A stretch of DNA of 64,000 nucleotides from Erinaceus europaeus (lineage: Eukaryota; Chordata; Mammalia; Eulipotyphla; Erinaceidae), in contig NC_080172.1 of assembly GCF_950295315.1 (NCBI RefSeq), positions 82,665,118 to 82,729,117 of the forward strand, in the 5' to 3' direction. The first letter of the stretch is position 1. Each line of letters opens with the position of its first letter. Positions 53,503 to 64,000 of the stretch are shown here, piece by piece. The notes beneath the pieces are model-generated. The model made no database searches, had not been told where the DNA came from, and worked only from the letters and a program-made list of their open reading frames with translations. The position numbers and the translations under genes are program-made.

Positions 53503-56500
53503 CTGCAAATATGGACAGGAAAAACAGATTATTTGTATTCCATTATGTCAGTACAGATAGAACAAAACTGAACTATCCAGAAGTGTCTTCTTACCTGGAT
53601 TATTAAATAGATTTTGACTGAGTCCGCGTAAAGGAATGCTATCTTCCCTTTTTTTCAGGTATTTGGATTCCAGTCCTAAATTTTCACCACTTAAAGGAAA
53701 AGAGTAATTTACGTTAACCAAGTATTTCTTTTGGTAGTTAATTTTCAAGGTGTGCACATGCACACACACATACACACATTTGGCTGTTAGGAAACTCACA
53801 ATGTATTTTTCTATACAAAAATGCATTATGACTTTTCCAACAATCCAATATGTAACAATACAATTAACATTTATTTTATAAAACATCAGATTTCCCTAAT
53901 TTCTTCAAATAATATGCATGCAACCCAAATATCCTTTTTCCCCAGTAGAGTACATTATAATAAAACTAAAAATTATGGGTGAGGAGGGCTCACCCAATAT
54001 GGTAAGACTTTTTTTTTTAATATTTATTCCCTTTTGTTGCCCTTGTTGTTTTATTGTTGTAGTTATTATTGTTGTCGTTGTTGGATAGGACAGAGAGAAA
54101 TGGAGAGAGGAGGGGAAGACAGAGAGGAGGAGAGAAAGATAGACACCTGCAGACCTGCTTCACCGCCTGTGAAGCGACTCCCCTGCAGGTGGGGAGCCGG
54201 GGTTCGAACCGGGATCCTTATGCCAGTCCTTGTGCTTTGCGCCACCTGCGCTTAACCCGCTGCGCTACAGCCCGACTCCCATGGTAAGACTATTCTATAC
54301 AGAAAACCCACACTCAAAACCCTGGCACCAGCCACACAGAAGCACCATGGATGGTACACCAGTGGATGTGATGTCTCTCCCTATCTCTACTCCTCCCCTG
54401 CCTCCCAGGGAGTGGTGGAACTGGGTCTATACTAGGCTCTGAGGCCATAAAACAGAAAAATCCTATTAATTCTAAGAATAAGGAATCTTGAAGGAATTAT
54501 ATACACATTATGCAATTTTAAACTAGCATATAGTGATAATATGATAGAGGAAAAAACGTGCATGCCTCAAAGTTATTATTTAATAATTCCTAGCTCATCT
54601 GCATTTAAAAATAGATTATTTCCTTTGAAAATAAGCTTTTCAAAACCAAAAATGCTTCAAAGTTGTCATCATTAAAAATAATAGACGTGTCCACAATTCA
54701 ATTCTGATTAGATGAATACAAACTTAAGTTGTATTCTCCCTCTTCCTACATTATTTCTAAATTTGTCCAATTTTTCTAGTAGTTTTCTTATAATAAAGGC
54801 TATTGTAAAACAATGACACTGCAGCCTTAATTTCATAATTATCAGAAAAGAATAAAGTTGATGGTACTTTTTCCAATTTTAATTTACTTTCCTTTAACCT
54901 GTTAAAAAGAAGGGGCTGGGAGTCTGGCTGTAGCGCAGCGGGTTAAGCGCAGGTGGCGCAAAGCACAAGGACCGGCATAAGGATCCCGGTTCGAACCCCA
55001 GCTCCCCACCTGCAGGGGAGTCGCTTCACAGGCGGTGAAGCAGGTCTGCAGGTGTCTATCTTTCTCTCCTCCTCTCTGTCTTCCCCTCCTCTCTCCATTT
55101 CTCTCTGTCCTATCCAACAACGATGACAACAACAATAATAACTACAACAATAAAACAAGGGCAACAAAAGGGAATAAATAAATAAAATTAAAAAAAAAAA
55201 AAAAAGAAGAAGGGGCTGGGCAGTGATGCACTTGGTTCAGCACACATACTACCAAGCTCAAGGACCAGGGTTCAAGACACATCTCCCCACCTGCAGGGGA
55301 TTCCACTTCATGAATAGTGAAGCAGGTCTGCAGGTATTTATCTTTCCCTCTGTCTCCTTGTCCTCTCTCAATTTCTCTCTATCTAATAAAAATTAGGGGG
55401 CAGGGGATGGCCACCGGGAGTGGTAGATTTGTAGTGCTAGCACTGTGCCTCAACAATAATCCTGGTGGCAATACAAAAAAATTATAATAAAATAGTAATA
55501 ATGATAAAAGATGGCCTTTAGTTATGTAGGAAAATCTCTTCAAAATAGCAACATGTCTAATGGTATCCTATAGTTCAAAAAGTATAAGAAACCTTTTATT
55601 TCTAATTGACTTTATGAGAGAGTATACTATTTATTTTTGTCTTTATTTTCATGCCAAGAATCAAACTAGGATGGCTTCAAGGATGCTACAGTTATCTGCC
55701 TGGAGAGAAACTTCTACTTAGGGGTTAGGTGGTGTCACACCAGGTTAAGCGCACACAGTAGGAAGTGCAAGGACCTGCTCAAGGATCCCAGTTTGAGCCG
55801 CTAACTCCCCACCTGCAGGCAGGGGTCACTTCACAGGTGAAGTAGATTTGCAGGTGTCTTTCTCTCCCACTCCGTATTTCCCTGACCCCTCTCAATTTCT
55901 CTCTGTCCTACCCAGTAAAATGGAAAAAATATGTAAACATTAAATTTTATGTCAGTACTTACTTTTCTTTATCAGTTGAGGAAGGCATACTGATTGCTGT
56001 TCCTGACTGAACATCTGAGGATGTATTTGCTTTTGTAAATTGCAAGTTAAACTGAACCTGTGAAGAGGGAAAATAGCTCACATAATTAAATTAGTGGAAA
56101 CTGATATGGTTCTACATGGAAATAAAGGTAGGTGGTTAATTTTTTCCTGAAGCTAGGTGGTGGCTCACCTGGTAAAGAGGATACATTACCACACACAAGG
56201 ACCCAGGTTCAAGTGTCTGGTACCCACCTGCAGAGGCAAAGTGGTGGAATAATGCTGCATGTGTCCCTCCTCCTCTCTCTCCCTATTTCTGCCTGTCACC
56301 TTCTCTATAAAAATTAACTTTTAAAAAGTAAAAGTGAAGTCCTTTAGGGGCCAGGCCCTGATGAGAACCCTGGAAGCAAAAAAAAAAAAAACAAGCCAAA
56401 GAAAATCCCAAGTATAGAGTGCAGATTTAGGGGCTAGGTGGTGGCACACCCTGTCGAGTACACACATTACAATGGATAAGAGCCTAGGTCCAAGCCCCAA

Positions 56501-58833
56501 TTCCCCACTTGCATGGAGGTCTCTCTCTTTCCACTTCCCTCTCAACTTCTGTCTCTCTCCAAAATAAATAAAAATTTTTAAAAAGGTTTGAAAAAAAATG
56601 TAGATTTAACCTGCATTTTATAACGTACATTTTATTGAAATCATTTAATAAAAATGCTATTATATCCTTAACAAAAAGTTACCAATCGTGGTCTGGGAGG
56701 TGGTGCAGTAGATAAAGCATTGGATTCTCAAGCATGTGGTCCTGAGTTCAATCCCCGGCAGCACATGTACCAGAGTGATGTCTGGTTCTTTCTCTCTCCT
56801 TCTATCTTTCTCATTAATAAATTCTTATAAAAAAATTTTTACCCATCTACAAGACACAAAGCGATTTTATCAACAAGTACTTTGAAAGCTGGACAGAAAC
56901 ACTAACTTGAAGAAGTTATAGTGCTAAAATTACCAAGTACTACAACGGTTACATTGTCTCATGTGTTGTGAGAATTTTTCCTTTCTAAAGAACTTTCAAA
57001 GTATATGATATTTAAGAGTTGTAAATATGGGCTGGGGAGATAGTACAACAGTTGTGCACAGAACTTTCTTGCAATAAGTTTCAGGTTCAGTCTCTGGCAC
57101 CCCAATGGCCACAGCTGAGCAGTGCTCAAAACACAACCAACCAATCAGTAAGTGGAAAGTTTGGTCTGGAGAAATAACACAAAGTAACCACATAGGGTAT
57201 CATGCCTAAGGCCCTGACAGGTCATAAATTTAATCCCCTGGCACTAAGTAAATCCAATTAAAAAAAAATTCTCAAGTGGTTAAAGTTATAGCTTCACAAA
57301 TGGTTCAACAGTGCTGCAGGTGCTCACACACTCTCTACCTTTACCTTCCCCCTCAATTTCTGTCTCCAAAATAAATTAGAAAAAAATTTTCAAAAGATGA
57401 AAAATGTTTAAATGCATTGCTTTATTATTCAAAACTATGCATTTTCATTTCAAATGTATTAATTTTGCTACCTTTGGTCCTGAAACTGGATGGATGGTAT
57501 TTTTGGCAGGTATAAAATGAGGGAAGGTATTTTGGAATGCATACGCAGAAGAAACAGGATAACCAATCCCACAGGCTGGGTATGTCAGTCTACCATCAAC
57601 CTAAAAATTAAAAAAAGATGAAAAATTAGTTCTAAATAGCACTTGCTGATCCAGAAAGCCTCGGCATACAGTAACTAATATTTAAGAGCATTAACTATTT
57701 TATTACATGAGGCTGGGCTATCTTTGGTCCAAAAGGCTTTTCAGAATGGTTATGCAAACTTAGTTAAAGACAAACACTGGACACACCACTGACCTGAGGA
57801 ACAAAGACCTTTGAGCCACCTTAGAGCCCTCTAGATCTCCCATTTCTGAAGAGGGGAATCAGAGAGGAGGAAATTACAAACCAAGAGGTTAATCAGAAAT
57901 AAAATTTTTTTACCGGGTTGAGTAAAAAGATCAAGGCTCTTCAAAGAAATTGATTACAGACAATTTGCTTTACTATAGCAACACTACCATAAGCCAATGT
58001 CATTAAACTGTTTTTTAAACACATCGCTATTTATCATCAGACACTAAAGCTTATTCAGATTTTTTTCCTAGTCTGTGATTCATTACGAGGTACTTCTTTC
58101 CCTATCTTTTTCCAATTTGGCAGAAATTCTTTCCCTTCTTTGAATACTTAATACTATCATACTAGCTGATTTACTAGTGTAAATTAAAATTTTATTTTTT
58201 CTTTCTTTTTTTTTTTGCTACTAGGGTCATCACTGGGACCCAGTACCTACATGGTGACTCAAACACTCCTGGTGGCCATCTTGTTTCCTTTCCTTTCCTT
58301 TCCTACCCCCCATTCTAAGAGACAGAGAGAAACAAAGAGAGACAAGACAGACATCTGTGGCACTGCTCTACACATCTGTGAAGTTTATCCCTCCCCTGCA
58401 GGTGAGGACCTGGGACTTTAACCTGGGTATGGTAATTTGTGAGCTCTACTGAGTGTGTCACTTCCAGGCACTGTACAATGATCATATTTGTGTCTGGGTT
58501 TTTTTATTATTATTATTTGTTTTGTTTTGTTTCCCCCCTTCAGTCTTGCTCTACCATAGTCTTAGAGTGACTTGTCAGATATGATTCTGTGAAAAGATTT
58601 ATGTTTAACAAGAAAACCCCAAGGCCCAGCTATCACTATGACTGCTAGACCATTATCTAGTAATACCTTAAGCTTGAAAGTACCAAACCAGCTCCCAGAT
58701 GGACAGAGTTGCTCTTCTCTCATATTTCCAGGTGCACTGAGCTCTAAAGTTTACATCTCAATCATTTTTTCCAAAATCTAGAGTTGCTAAGTCTGATCAA
58801 CGGGGGGTTTTCTTCATTCCTCGTCTTTCTCTA

Positions 58834-58899
<66 letters not shown>

Positions 58900-61800
58900 A
58901 GATAGAGGTACAGAGACAGTATGAAAGAGACCACAGAACCGAAGCTTCCTTCAGTGCAGTGGGACTGGAACCTAGGTTGCACACACAGCAAAGTAGTGTA
59001 CTAAGTAAGCTATTTCCAGTCCTTCTAAGAACAATTTATTGGGCTCCTTCCACTGCAATTCCAAACTTAAGCCCAAGTCTTATTCTCCCTTCCGAGGTTT
59101 TCGGGACAAAATTGTGTTGTATGTGTGTGTATCTTTTAGTTTGGCATATTTGGCATTTTAGATAAAATTAATCATATCTTTTTTTTTCCCTCCAGGGTTA
59201 TTGCTGGGGTTCGGTGCCTGCACTGCAAACCCACTGCTCCTGGAGGCTATTTTTTCCTTTTGTTGCCCTTGTTTATCATTGTTGTTGTTATTATTGTTGT
59301 TGTTACTGCTGTCATTGTTGTTGGATAGGACAGAGAGAAACAGAGAGAAGGGGAAGATAGAGAGAGGGAGAGAAAGAAAGATAAGACACCTACAGACCTG
59401 TTTCGCCGCTTGTGAAGCGACTCACCTGCAGGTGGAGAGCCGGGGGCTCAAACCAGGATCTTTAGGCAGGTCCTTGCGCTTTGCGCCACCATGCACTTAC
59501 AGCACCACTGCCCCGCCCCCATCATATCTAAACCTTAATTAAAATGTTACAAAGGGCCATGAAGATAGCACAGTGGTTATGCTAGATACTTTTATGCTTG
59601 AGGCTCTGAGGTCCCAGGCTCAAATTCCTAACACAAATAGGAAGGGAGCAGTGTTCTGGCAAAATAAAACAATATTACAAAGACATATGATGTCCTTAAC
59701 GTGTTTTTGTTAAGACTACATCGGCTTATTTGTTCCACTTTCATGTATAACTTTAAACTATTGCATTACTGGAAAAGTCATGACACATTTTTGCATAGAA
59801 AAACAAAAGATAAGACTTTTCTGACAACCTACTTTAGTGCGATCGCTTCTAGTACTTTAGACTTCTTAGGATCGGAATAGTATAACTTTCAAGCAATCTG
59901 GGAATATTTTTATTTTATGAATACATCATTTTAATTTAAATCTTACCACATTAGGGTTAGGAGAAATTCCACTTCTGATTGTATTGCTACTAGAATGTAC
60001 AGGTGGAGTGGCAGAAGATCCCAATAAATCTTGCTTTCTCACTACTTGATTTTCATTTAGTTCTTTATTTAACCATGTAATTACTTTTAAGAACAAGAAG
60101 AACAAGGTAAGGAATTTTGTTAGACTCTTGCCCTTTTTCAAATAATTTTAAACATTTAAAATTATGCTGTTTTCAATTTTTAAGTTTTTAACAAAATACC
60201 TTTTATTAAAGAATAAAGGTTCACTTAATTTTTTGTCAAAAAGACTTAAAGACTTTTATTTTAGCAACTGCCACATATAACTCCTTATTCTATGACTACT
60301 AGAAGTACACATATACACCTACCACATTTAGTATTTTCATTTCTATATCTATCGATTTAATAACAGTTGGCACTCATGCTTGATAATCAACACTAGAGAA
60401 TATATACCCATTATGAAGAAAACACCAGTTGTAAGCTTAATCATATTTTAGTTTTGAATATTATTATGGTTTGGTAAACAGCAATTAAAAGATAGTGAGC
60501 CTTTTAAAAGTAAGTCATAGTCAATATTTTACCTGGCTTTTTTTTCTGTCTCCAGGGTTACCGCTGGGGCTTGGTGCCTGCACTACGAATCCACTACTCC
60601 TGGAGGCTATTTTTTCCCTTTTGTTGCCCTTGTTGTTTTATCATTGTTGTGGTTATTATTGTTGTTACTGATGCCATTATTGTTGGATAGGACAGAGAGA
60701 AATGAAGAGAGGAGGGGAAGACAGAGAGGGGAAGAGAAAGATAGACACCTGCAGACCTGCTTCACCACTTGTGAAGTGACGCCCCCTGCAGGTGGGGAGC
60801 CGGGAGCTCGAACCGGGATGCTTATGTCAGTCTGAGTTTTGCGACATGCTGAACCCACTGCTCTACCGCTTGACTCCCTATTTTACCTGTTTTTAGTTTT
60901 AGGTTCCTTTCTGACAAATAATAGTACTTTCTTTATAGCACTGGCAACTGTTTTACTGAACAACAAACAACACTAAGTACATTTCACATAGAAATTATTC
61001 CTTATTCTTATATAGCAATATCCTGAGCTCCATAGACCTTGATCAATTCAAATAAATTTCAGGCTAAGAATTAAAATTATAGGTTTCATTGTATGAAAAG
61101 ATGACTTACTTACACTTTTCATTATTTTTTAGAAGCTGTTTGCTTTCTTCAAGTTTTTGAACTGTAGCTTCTAATTGTTCTTGTAATTTGCACACCTGAA
61201 ATAAGTCAATTCTCATAATTAAATATAATAAAGGCTAACAAAAAAAAACAAAAGTATCACTACTAAATTATTACTTTTAGTAAATATTTACTAGTAAATA
61301 TAAAATAAATTAACTCACCAATGTAATTGTGTATGTATAAGTATCTGTGTTTATATATGAACACTGAAGGTATTTAGTCAACTAAGCTTTCATACATAAA
61401 TAGGTTAATTTCTATTGAATCTAACTATATATAAATATATGTATTTTAAAGGAATCCTCTTTTTAAATTTACTTATTATTGGATAGAGACAGAGAAATTA
61501 AGAGGGATGGGAAAGAGGGAAAGAGACAGAGACACCTGCAGCCCTGCTTCACGGTTAGTGAAGCTTTCCCCCTACAGGTAAGGACCAGGGGCTTGAACCT
61601 GGGTCCTTGTTGCACTGTACTGTGTACACTTAACCAGGTATCCCACTGCCTGGCCCGAATCTAGTTATATTATTTATAAAATCAAAATAAGACAGGGGCA
61701 TTCTTTAATATCCCAAAGTAGAAATTTTAAAGAAATATCTGAAGAAGTTTGCTCTACTTTCCAAATTAACACATAAAAATATTAACTACCTCTTGCTCTT

Positions 61801-62430
61801 TCATTCGCAGAGACTGTCCAACATCTTGTAATTCTTTTTGTTCCTTTTGTAATTTTTCTTCTTTCTCAGCCAAGAGCTTCTCTTGCTGAATAGTAACTGT
61901 ATTCTTCAATTTCAATTTACCCATTAAAGTTTTCAGATCCCCTTGTAGCTTCTTGATAATTTCATTTGCCTGTAAAAGACTTCATATGTATGTTTCTCTA
62001 TAACCCAATTAAATATTAATTACTATTAAAAAATTTAAACAAACCTTAAGAAGTTCTGCTGATAACGATTTTATAGTGGCTTCAAGTTTTCCTAGCTGTA
62101 CCTGATTTTTCTCACCATTTTCTTCTAACGCAATCTGATATGTATTTTTAAAAACATGATTAGAGCAATTATATATTTAGGAAAAGCATCATTTATAAGT
62201 GATCATCAATTTGTTCAGAAAATTTTAAAACAGACCTTTTGTTCCTGGATGGTATCAAATGCTTCTTTTGTTCTTAGAACAAGTTGGTCCTTATCCTTGA
62301 TTTCCTGTTCTAAGACAGCCACTTTTGTTTGTAGCTGATTAATAAGCTTTTCTTTCTCATGACATTCAACATCTAGTGTAGAATTCTCTCTTCGCAAAGA
62401 CAATACTTCTTGCTTGGCCCTCTGGACCTC
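53399..62430 (-). CDS. SASS6: SASS6 (SAS-6 centriolar assembly protein), C-terminal 368 residues in 9 exons
   Basis: SAS-6 dimers assemble the nine-fold cartwheel that templates new centrioles, with STIL and PLK4 (family knowledge). Exons in transcript order: 62430-62236, 62134-62045, 61969-61790, 61195-61114, 60083-59947, 57600-57472, 56057-55963, 53689-53595, 53502-53399. All borders are GT-AG and the 1107 nt join in phase to 368 codons plus TAA. The first four exons encode heptad-rich coiled coil full of K, E, Q and L; the last five encode a Ser/Pro-rich disordered tail with [16 protein letters not shown], ending [11 protein letters not shown]. The vertebrate protein is about 657 residues, so the N-terminal head domain and proximal coiled coil lie beyond 64000. 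No disabling change seen. Confidence 0.96.
53595..53689 (-). CDS. SASS6: SASS6 penultimate exon
   Basis: [20 protein letters not shown] then [11 protein letters not shown]; donor CCAG|GTAAGA. Confidence 0.95.
54008..54281 (-). repeat. SINE family A
   Basis: Complete and little diverged; minus strand, the same strand as SASS6. Confidence 0.93.
54282..54918. other. SASS6 intron, unassigned
   Basis: 54285-54470 resembles a decayed SINE (ACCAGTGGATGTGATGTCTC); the rest is unrecognised AT-rich sequence. Confidence 0.35.
54919..55206 (+). repeat. SINE family A, near-consensus
   Basis: The cleanest full copy: GTAGCGCAGCGGGTTAAG, GGTTCGAACCCCAGCTCCCC, AATAAATAAAATT plus A run. It is in inverted orientation to the copy at 54008. 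Confidence 0.94.
55211..55485 (+). repeat. SINE family A/B hybrid-like, long form
   Basis: GGGGCTGGGCAGTGATGCAC head, CCAGGGTTCAAGACAC, and a GCCACCGGGAGTGGTAGATT extension. Confidence 0.75.
55721..55932 (+). repeat. SINE family A, diverged
   Basis: GGGGTTAGGTGGTGTCACAC head, GGATCCCAGTTTGAGCC; ends 30 nt before a SASS6 exon. Confidence 0.8.
55963..56057 (-). CDS. SASS6: SASS6 exon (VQFNLQ...DKEN)
   Basis: [20 protein letters not shown] then [11 protein letters not shown]; donor AAAA|GTAAGT, acceptor TTCACAG|GTT. Confidence 0.94.
56150..56590 (+). repeat. Two SINE family B copies
   Basis: 56150-56325 (AGCTAGGTGGTGGCTCACCT) and 56430-56590 (GGGGCTAGGTGGTGGCACAC), both sense, separated by a long-form 3' extension remnant (56345-56400). 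Confidence 0.8.
56690..56845 (+). repeat. SINE family D
   Basis: GTGGTCTGGGAGGTGGTGCA head, GAGTTCAATCCCCGGCAGCA, close to the copy at 43585. Confidence 0.9.
57028..57385 (+). repeat. Chain of decayed SINE family C and B pieces
   Basis: 57028-57135 (GGCTGGGGAGATAGTACAAC), 57165-57265 (GGTCTGGAGAAATAACACAA), 57275-57385 (CAGTGCTGCAGGTGCTCACA). Confidence 0.65.
57472..57600 (-). CDS. SASS6: SASS6 exon (VDGRLT...SGPK)
   Basis: 43 codons, phase 0 at both ends: [20 protein letters not shown] to IHPVSGPK. Confidence 0.95.
57601..58217. other. SASS6 intron, unassigned
   Basis: No repeat or exon recognised. Confidence 0.4.
58218..58480 (-). repeat. SINE family B, long form
   Basis: Antisense: CTAGGGTCATCACTGGGACC to GTCACTTCCAGGCA. 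Confidence 0.7.
58836..58885. repeat. (AT)n microsatellite
   Basis: About 25 uninterrupted units followed by a T run. Confidence 0.95.
58893..59025 (-). repeat. SINE family E
   Basis: Antisense: AGATAGAGGTACAGAGACAG, GGGACTGGAACCTAGGTTGC, GTACTAAGTAAGCTATTTCC. Confidence 0.65.
59181..59520 (-). repeat. SINE family A, long form
   Basis: Antisense: CTCCAGGGTTATTGCTGGGG to CAGCACCACTGCCCCGCCCC. Confidence 0.92.
59553..59680 (+). repeat. SINE family C
   Basis: GGGCCATGAAGATAGCACAG head, GGCTCAAATTCCTAACAC. Confidence 0.72.
59947..60083 (-). CDS. SASS6: SASS6 exon ([10 protein letters not shown]...PNPNV)
   Basis: [20 protein letters not shown] then [20 protein letters not shown]. The first codon (Leu) is split with the previous exon, which decides the donor there (GAAAAGT|GTAAGT). 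Confidence 0.94.
60537..60878 (-). repeat. SINE family A, long form
   Basis: Antisense: CTCCAGGGTTACCGCTGGGG to CTGCTCTACCGCTTGACTCC. Confidence 0.92.
61114..61195 (-). CDS. SASS6: SASS6 exon ([10 protein letters not shown]...KNNEK)
   Basis: Coiled-coil segment [20 protein letters not shown] then LLKNNEK. Confidence 0.95.
61460..61660 (-). repeat. SINE family B
   Basis: Antisense: TTGGATAGAGACAGAGAAAT to AACCAGGTATCCCACTGCCT. Confidence 0.88.
61790..61969 (-). CDS. SASS6: SASS6 exon ([10 protein letters not shown]...MKEQE)
   Basis: 60 codons of coiled coil, phase 0 at both ends, rich in K/E/Q ([20 protein letters not shown]). Confidence 0.95.
62045..62134 (-). CDS. SASS6: SASS6 exon ([10 protein letters not shown]...AELLK)
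   Basis: 30 codons of coiled coil, phase 0 ([20 protein letters not shown]). Confidence 0.95.
62236..62430 (-). CDS. SASS6: SASS6 exon ([10 protein letters not shown]...IQEQK)
   Basis: 65 codons of coiled coil, phase 0 ([20 protein letters not shown]). First SASS6 exon in the window in transcript order; the next upstream exon is beyond 64000. Confidence 0.95.
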
Positions 62431-62689
62431 CTAAAGGGAGAGGCGAAATAATGTATTATGAATAAAGAAGGTGGACTCCTCTATAGTGAAGATGCTTAAA
62501 ATACAAATAGTGCCTTTAGTAATTGTGAAGTTCTAGTGCTGATGGGTGTGAAAGTCTCTAGACATATTTGTTATTTGCAGATGTGGAATGTAATTGTGAA
62601 ATACAGTGATATCTAACTCAAATACTATTAAAAAAAAAATCCTAACTTATGAATAACTTACTACGACTTTTAAAAACCAGTAACAAAGG

Positions 62690-62855
62690 TTGGGCAGTAC
62701 TGCACCCAATTTAGCGCACATATTACCAAGCACAAGGATACAGGTTCAATATCCCACTTCCCATCTGCAAAAGGAGACACTTCACAAGTTGGTGGAGCAG
62801 TGTCTATCTCTTTCCCTCTCAATTTCTCTCTGTCCGATCAAGTAAAATTTAAAAA
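62690..62855 (+). repeat. SINE family A/B, diverged
   Basis: TTGGGCAGTACTGCACCCAA head, ACAGGTTCAATATCCC, TTCTCTCTGTCCGATCAAGT. Confidence 0.7.
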
Positions 62856-62954
62856 GCCACTAATGACATTTTCTGATGTCTTCGTATTTATAACTTTAAA
62901 ATGTCACTTAGATGATAATAAAATAGCAACAGAGTTCCAAATTACATAAATATG

Positions 62955-63760
62955 AAAAATTCTATCATTATATCACCTCACCCCTGTGAGAATGTAATAC
63001 ATCAAAAATGACAGCAACAACAAATGCTGGTGTTGTGGGGACAAAGGAACCCTCCTACACTGCTGGTGGGAATATAAATTGGTCTAACCCCTGTGGAGAG
63101 CAGTCTAGAAACAGACTTCCCATATGACCCAGTAATTTCTCTCCTAGGGATATAACCTAAGGACTCCACAACACCTAATCAAAAAAGATGTGTACACCCA
63201 TGTTCACAGCAGCACAATTTGTAATAGCTAAAACCTGGAAGCAACCCAGGTGCCCAACAACTGATGAGTGGCTGAGAAAGCTGTGGTATATTTACACAAT
63301 GGAATACTATGCAGCTATCAAGAACAATGAACCCACCTTCTCTGACCCATCCATCATCCTGGATGGAGCTAGAAGGAATTATGTCAAGTGAGCTAAGTCA
63401 GAAAGACAACGACAAGTGTGGGATGATCCCACTCATCAACAGAAGTTGAGAAAGGACAGAAAGGGAAACTCAAATCAGAATCTGACTGAGTTTGGAGTAT
63501 GGCACCAAAGTAAATCTCTGGGTGGAGGGTGAAGATAGAAGTTTAGCTTCATCTGGGGGCAGGAGGTGGGGGGAGACACAGACCTTTGATAGTGGAAATG
63601 GTGTTAATATACACTCCTATTAACTTATAGTCTCACTAACTACTGTTCAAGAAGAGAGGGGAAAACAGGATCGAATGTCTCAAACTTTTTGCTGTATACA
63701 CCACAGCTTTGAGCATATGTTCCTTCAATCTAAGCATTTAAAAAGTCAAATTAGTAATCA
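62955..63760 (+). mobile_element. L1 3' end (ORF2 C-terminus and 3' UTR)
   Basis: Sense L1: cysteine-bearing region near 63010-63110, ORF2 end at 63188-63391 ([20 protein letters not shown]), then 3' UTR. In SASS6 intron, antisense to SASS6. The 5' part is truncated and the frame is broken before 63188. Confidence 0.85.
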
Positions 63761-64000
63761 GACTGAATGGTAACAGTGGGCAAAAAACTGTTAATACATT
63801 TCTAATAATGACTTGTTCTTTGAAATATTAAATATCCTAAAAGCTTAGACCAGGGAGAACAGAAGCAACTGGTGGCATTCTTTTATAAGATACAGCTGTA
63901 AGTACACAGCATAAAAGGGCATAAATTATGGTGAGGTTTTGTATGCTACAGCAAATCTTGACAATGGGATTTTCAAAGTTAACCCAATTGCCAAATGGTT

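Noticed and set aside
53548..53886. 112-codon minus-strand frame
   Set aside because: Only the central part (53689-53595) is a SASS6 exon; the rest is intron on both sides.
54034..54287. Recurring 60-80 codon frames with [19 protein letters not shown] protein sequence at many sites
   Set aside because: They are translations of family A SINE copies, found wherever that SINE occurs; not a gene family.

Overview
This is mammalian nuclear DNA: split genes with GT-AG introns, one CpG-island promoter, L1 LINEs, an old endogenous retrovirus and very dense SINEs. The SINE heads (GTAGCGCAGCGGGTTAAG with a GGTTCGAACCCC B box) are ones I associate with hedgehogs (Erinaceus), so an erinaceid is the likely source; this rests on memory of the SINE type, not on a search.

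Three protein genes lie in the order known from human 1p21, SLC35A3 - MFSD14A - SASS6. (1) Bases 1-6092 are the last SLC35A3 intron, invaded by a broken betaretrovirus-like provirus on the minus strand. The final SLC35A3 exon (6093-6183) gives the C-terminal 29 residues of the Golgi UDP-GlcNAc transporter, followed by its 3' UTR. (2) The intergenic stretch of about 6.6-15.2 kb holds SINEs, a long low-repeat AT-rich block, and two related retroelements at 11.6 and 12.5 kb. (3) MFSD14A (HIAT1) runs on the plus strand from a CpG island at about 15.2-16.2 kb to a poly(A) signal near 51.43 kb. All 12 coding exons were found; they join in phase to 1473 nt, 490 codons plus stop. Its introns hold a 3.3-kb truncated L1 (20.9-24.3 kb), other L1 3' ends, a 5S rRNA pseudogene and many SINEs. 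(4) SASS6 lies tail-to-tail on the minus strand. Its last nine coding exons (62430 down to 53399) join in phase to 368 residues plus stop: the distal coiled coil and the C-terminal tail of the centriolar cartwheel protein. The N-terminal exons are beyond the right edge.

The three genes are unrelated in function (Golgi nucleotide-sugar transport, MFS transporter-like membrane protein, centriole assembly); they are neighbours by conserved synteny, not an operon.

The most unusual content is the 11.6-13.0 kb pair. One is a non-L1, non-BovB-looking LINE 3' end with an open frame of 123 codons ending in a cysteine/histidine motif, flanked by a 9-bp direct repeat. The other is a 182-bp SINE-like element with a perfect 15-bp target-site duplication whose last 61 nt are identical to that LINE's 3' end. 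They look like a partner LINE/SINE pair of a lineage better known to me from invertebrates than from mammals.
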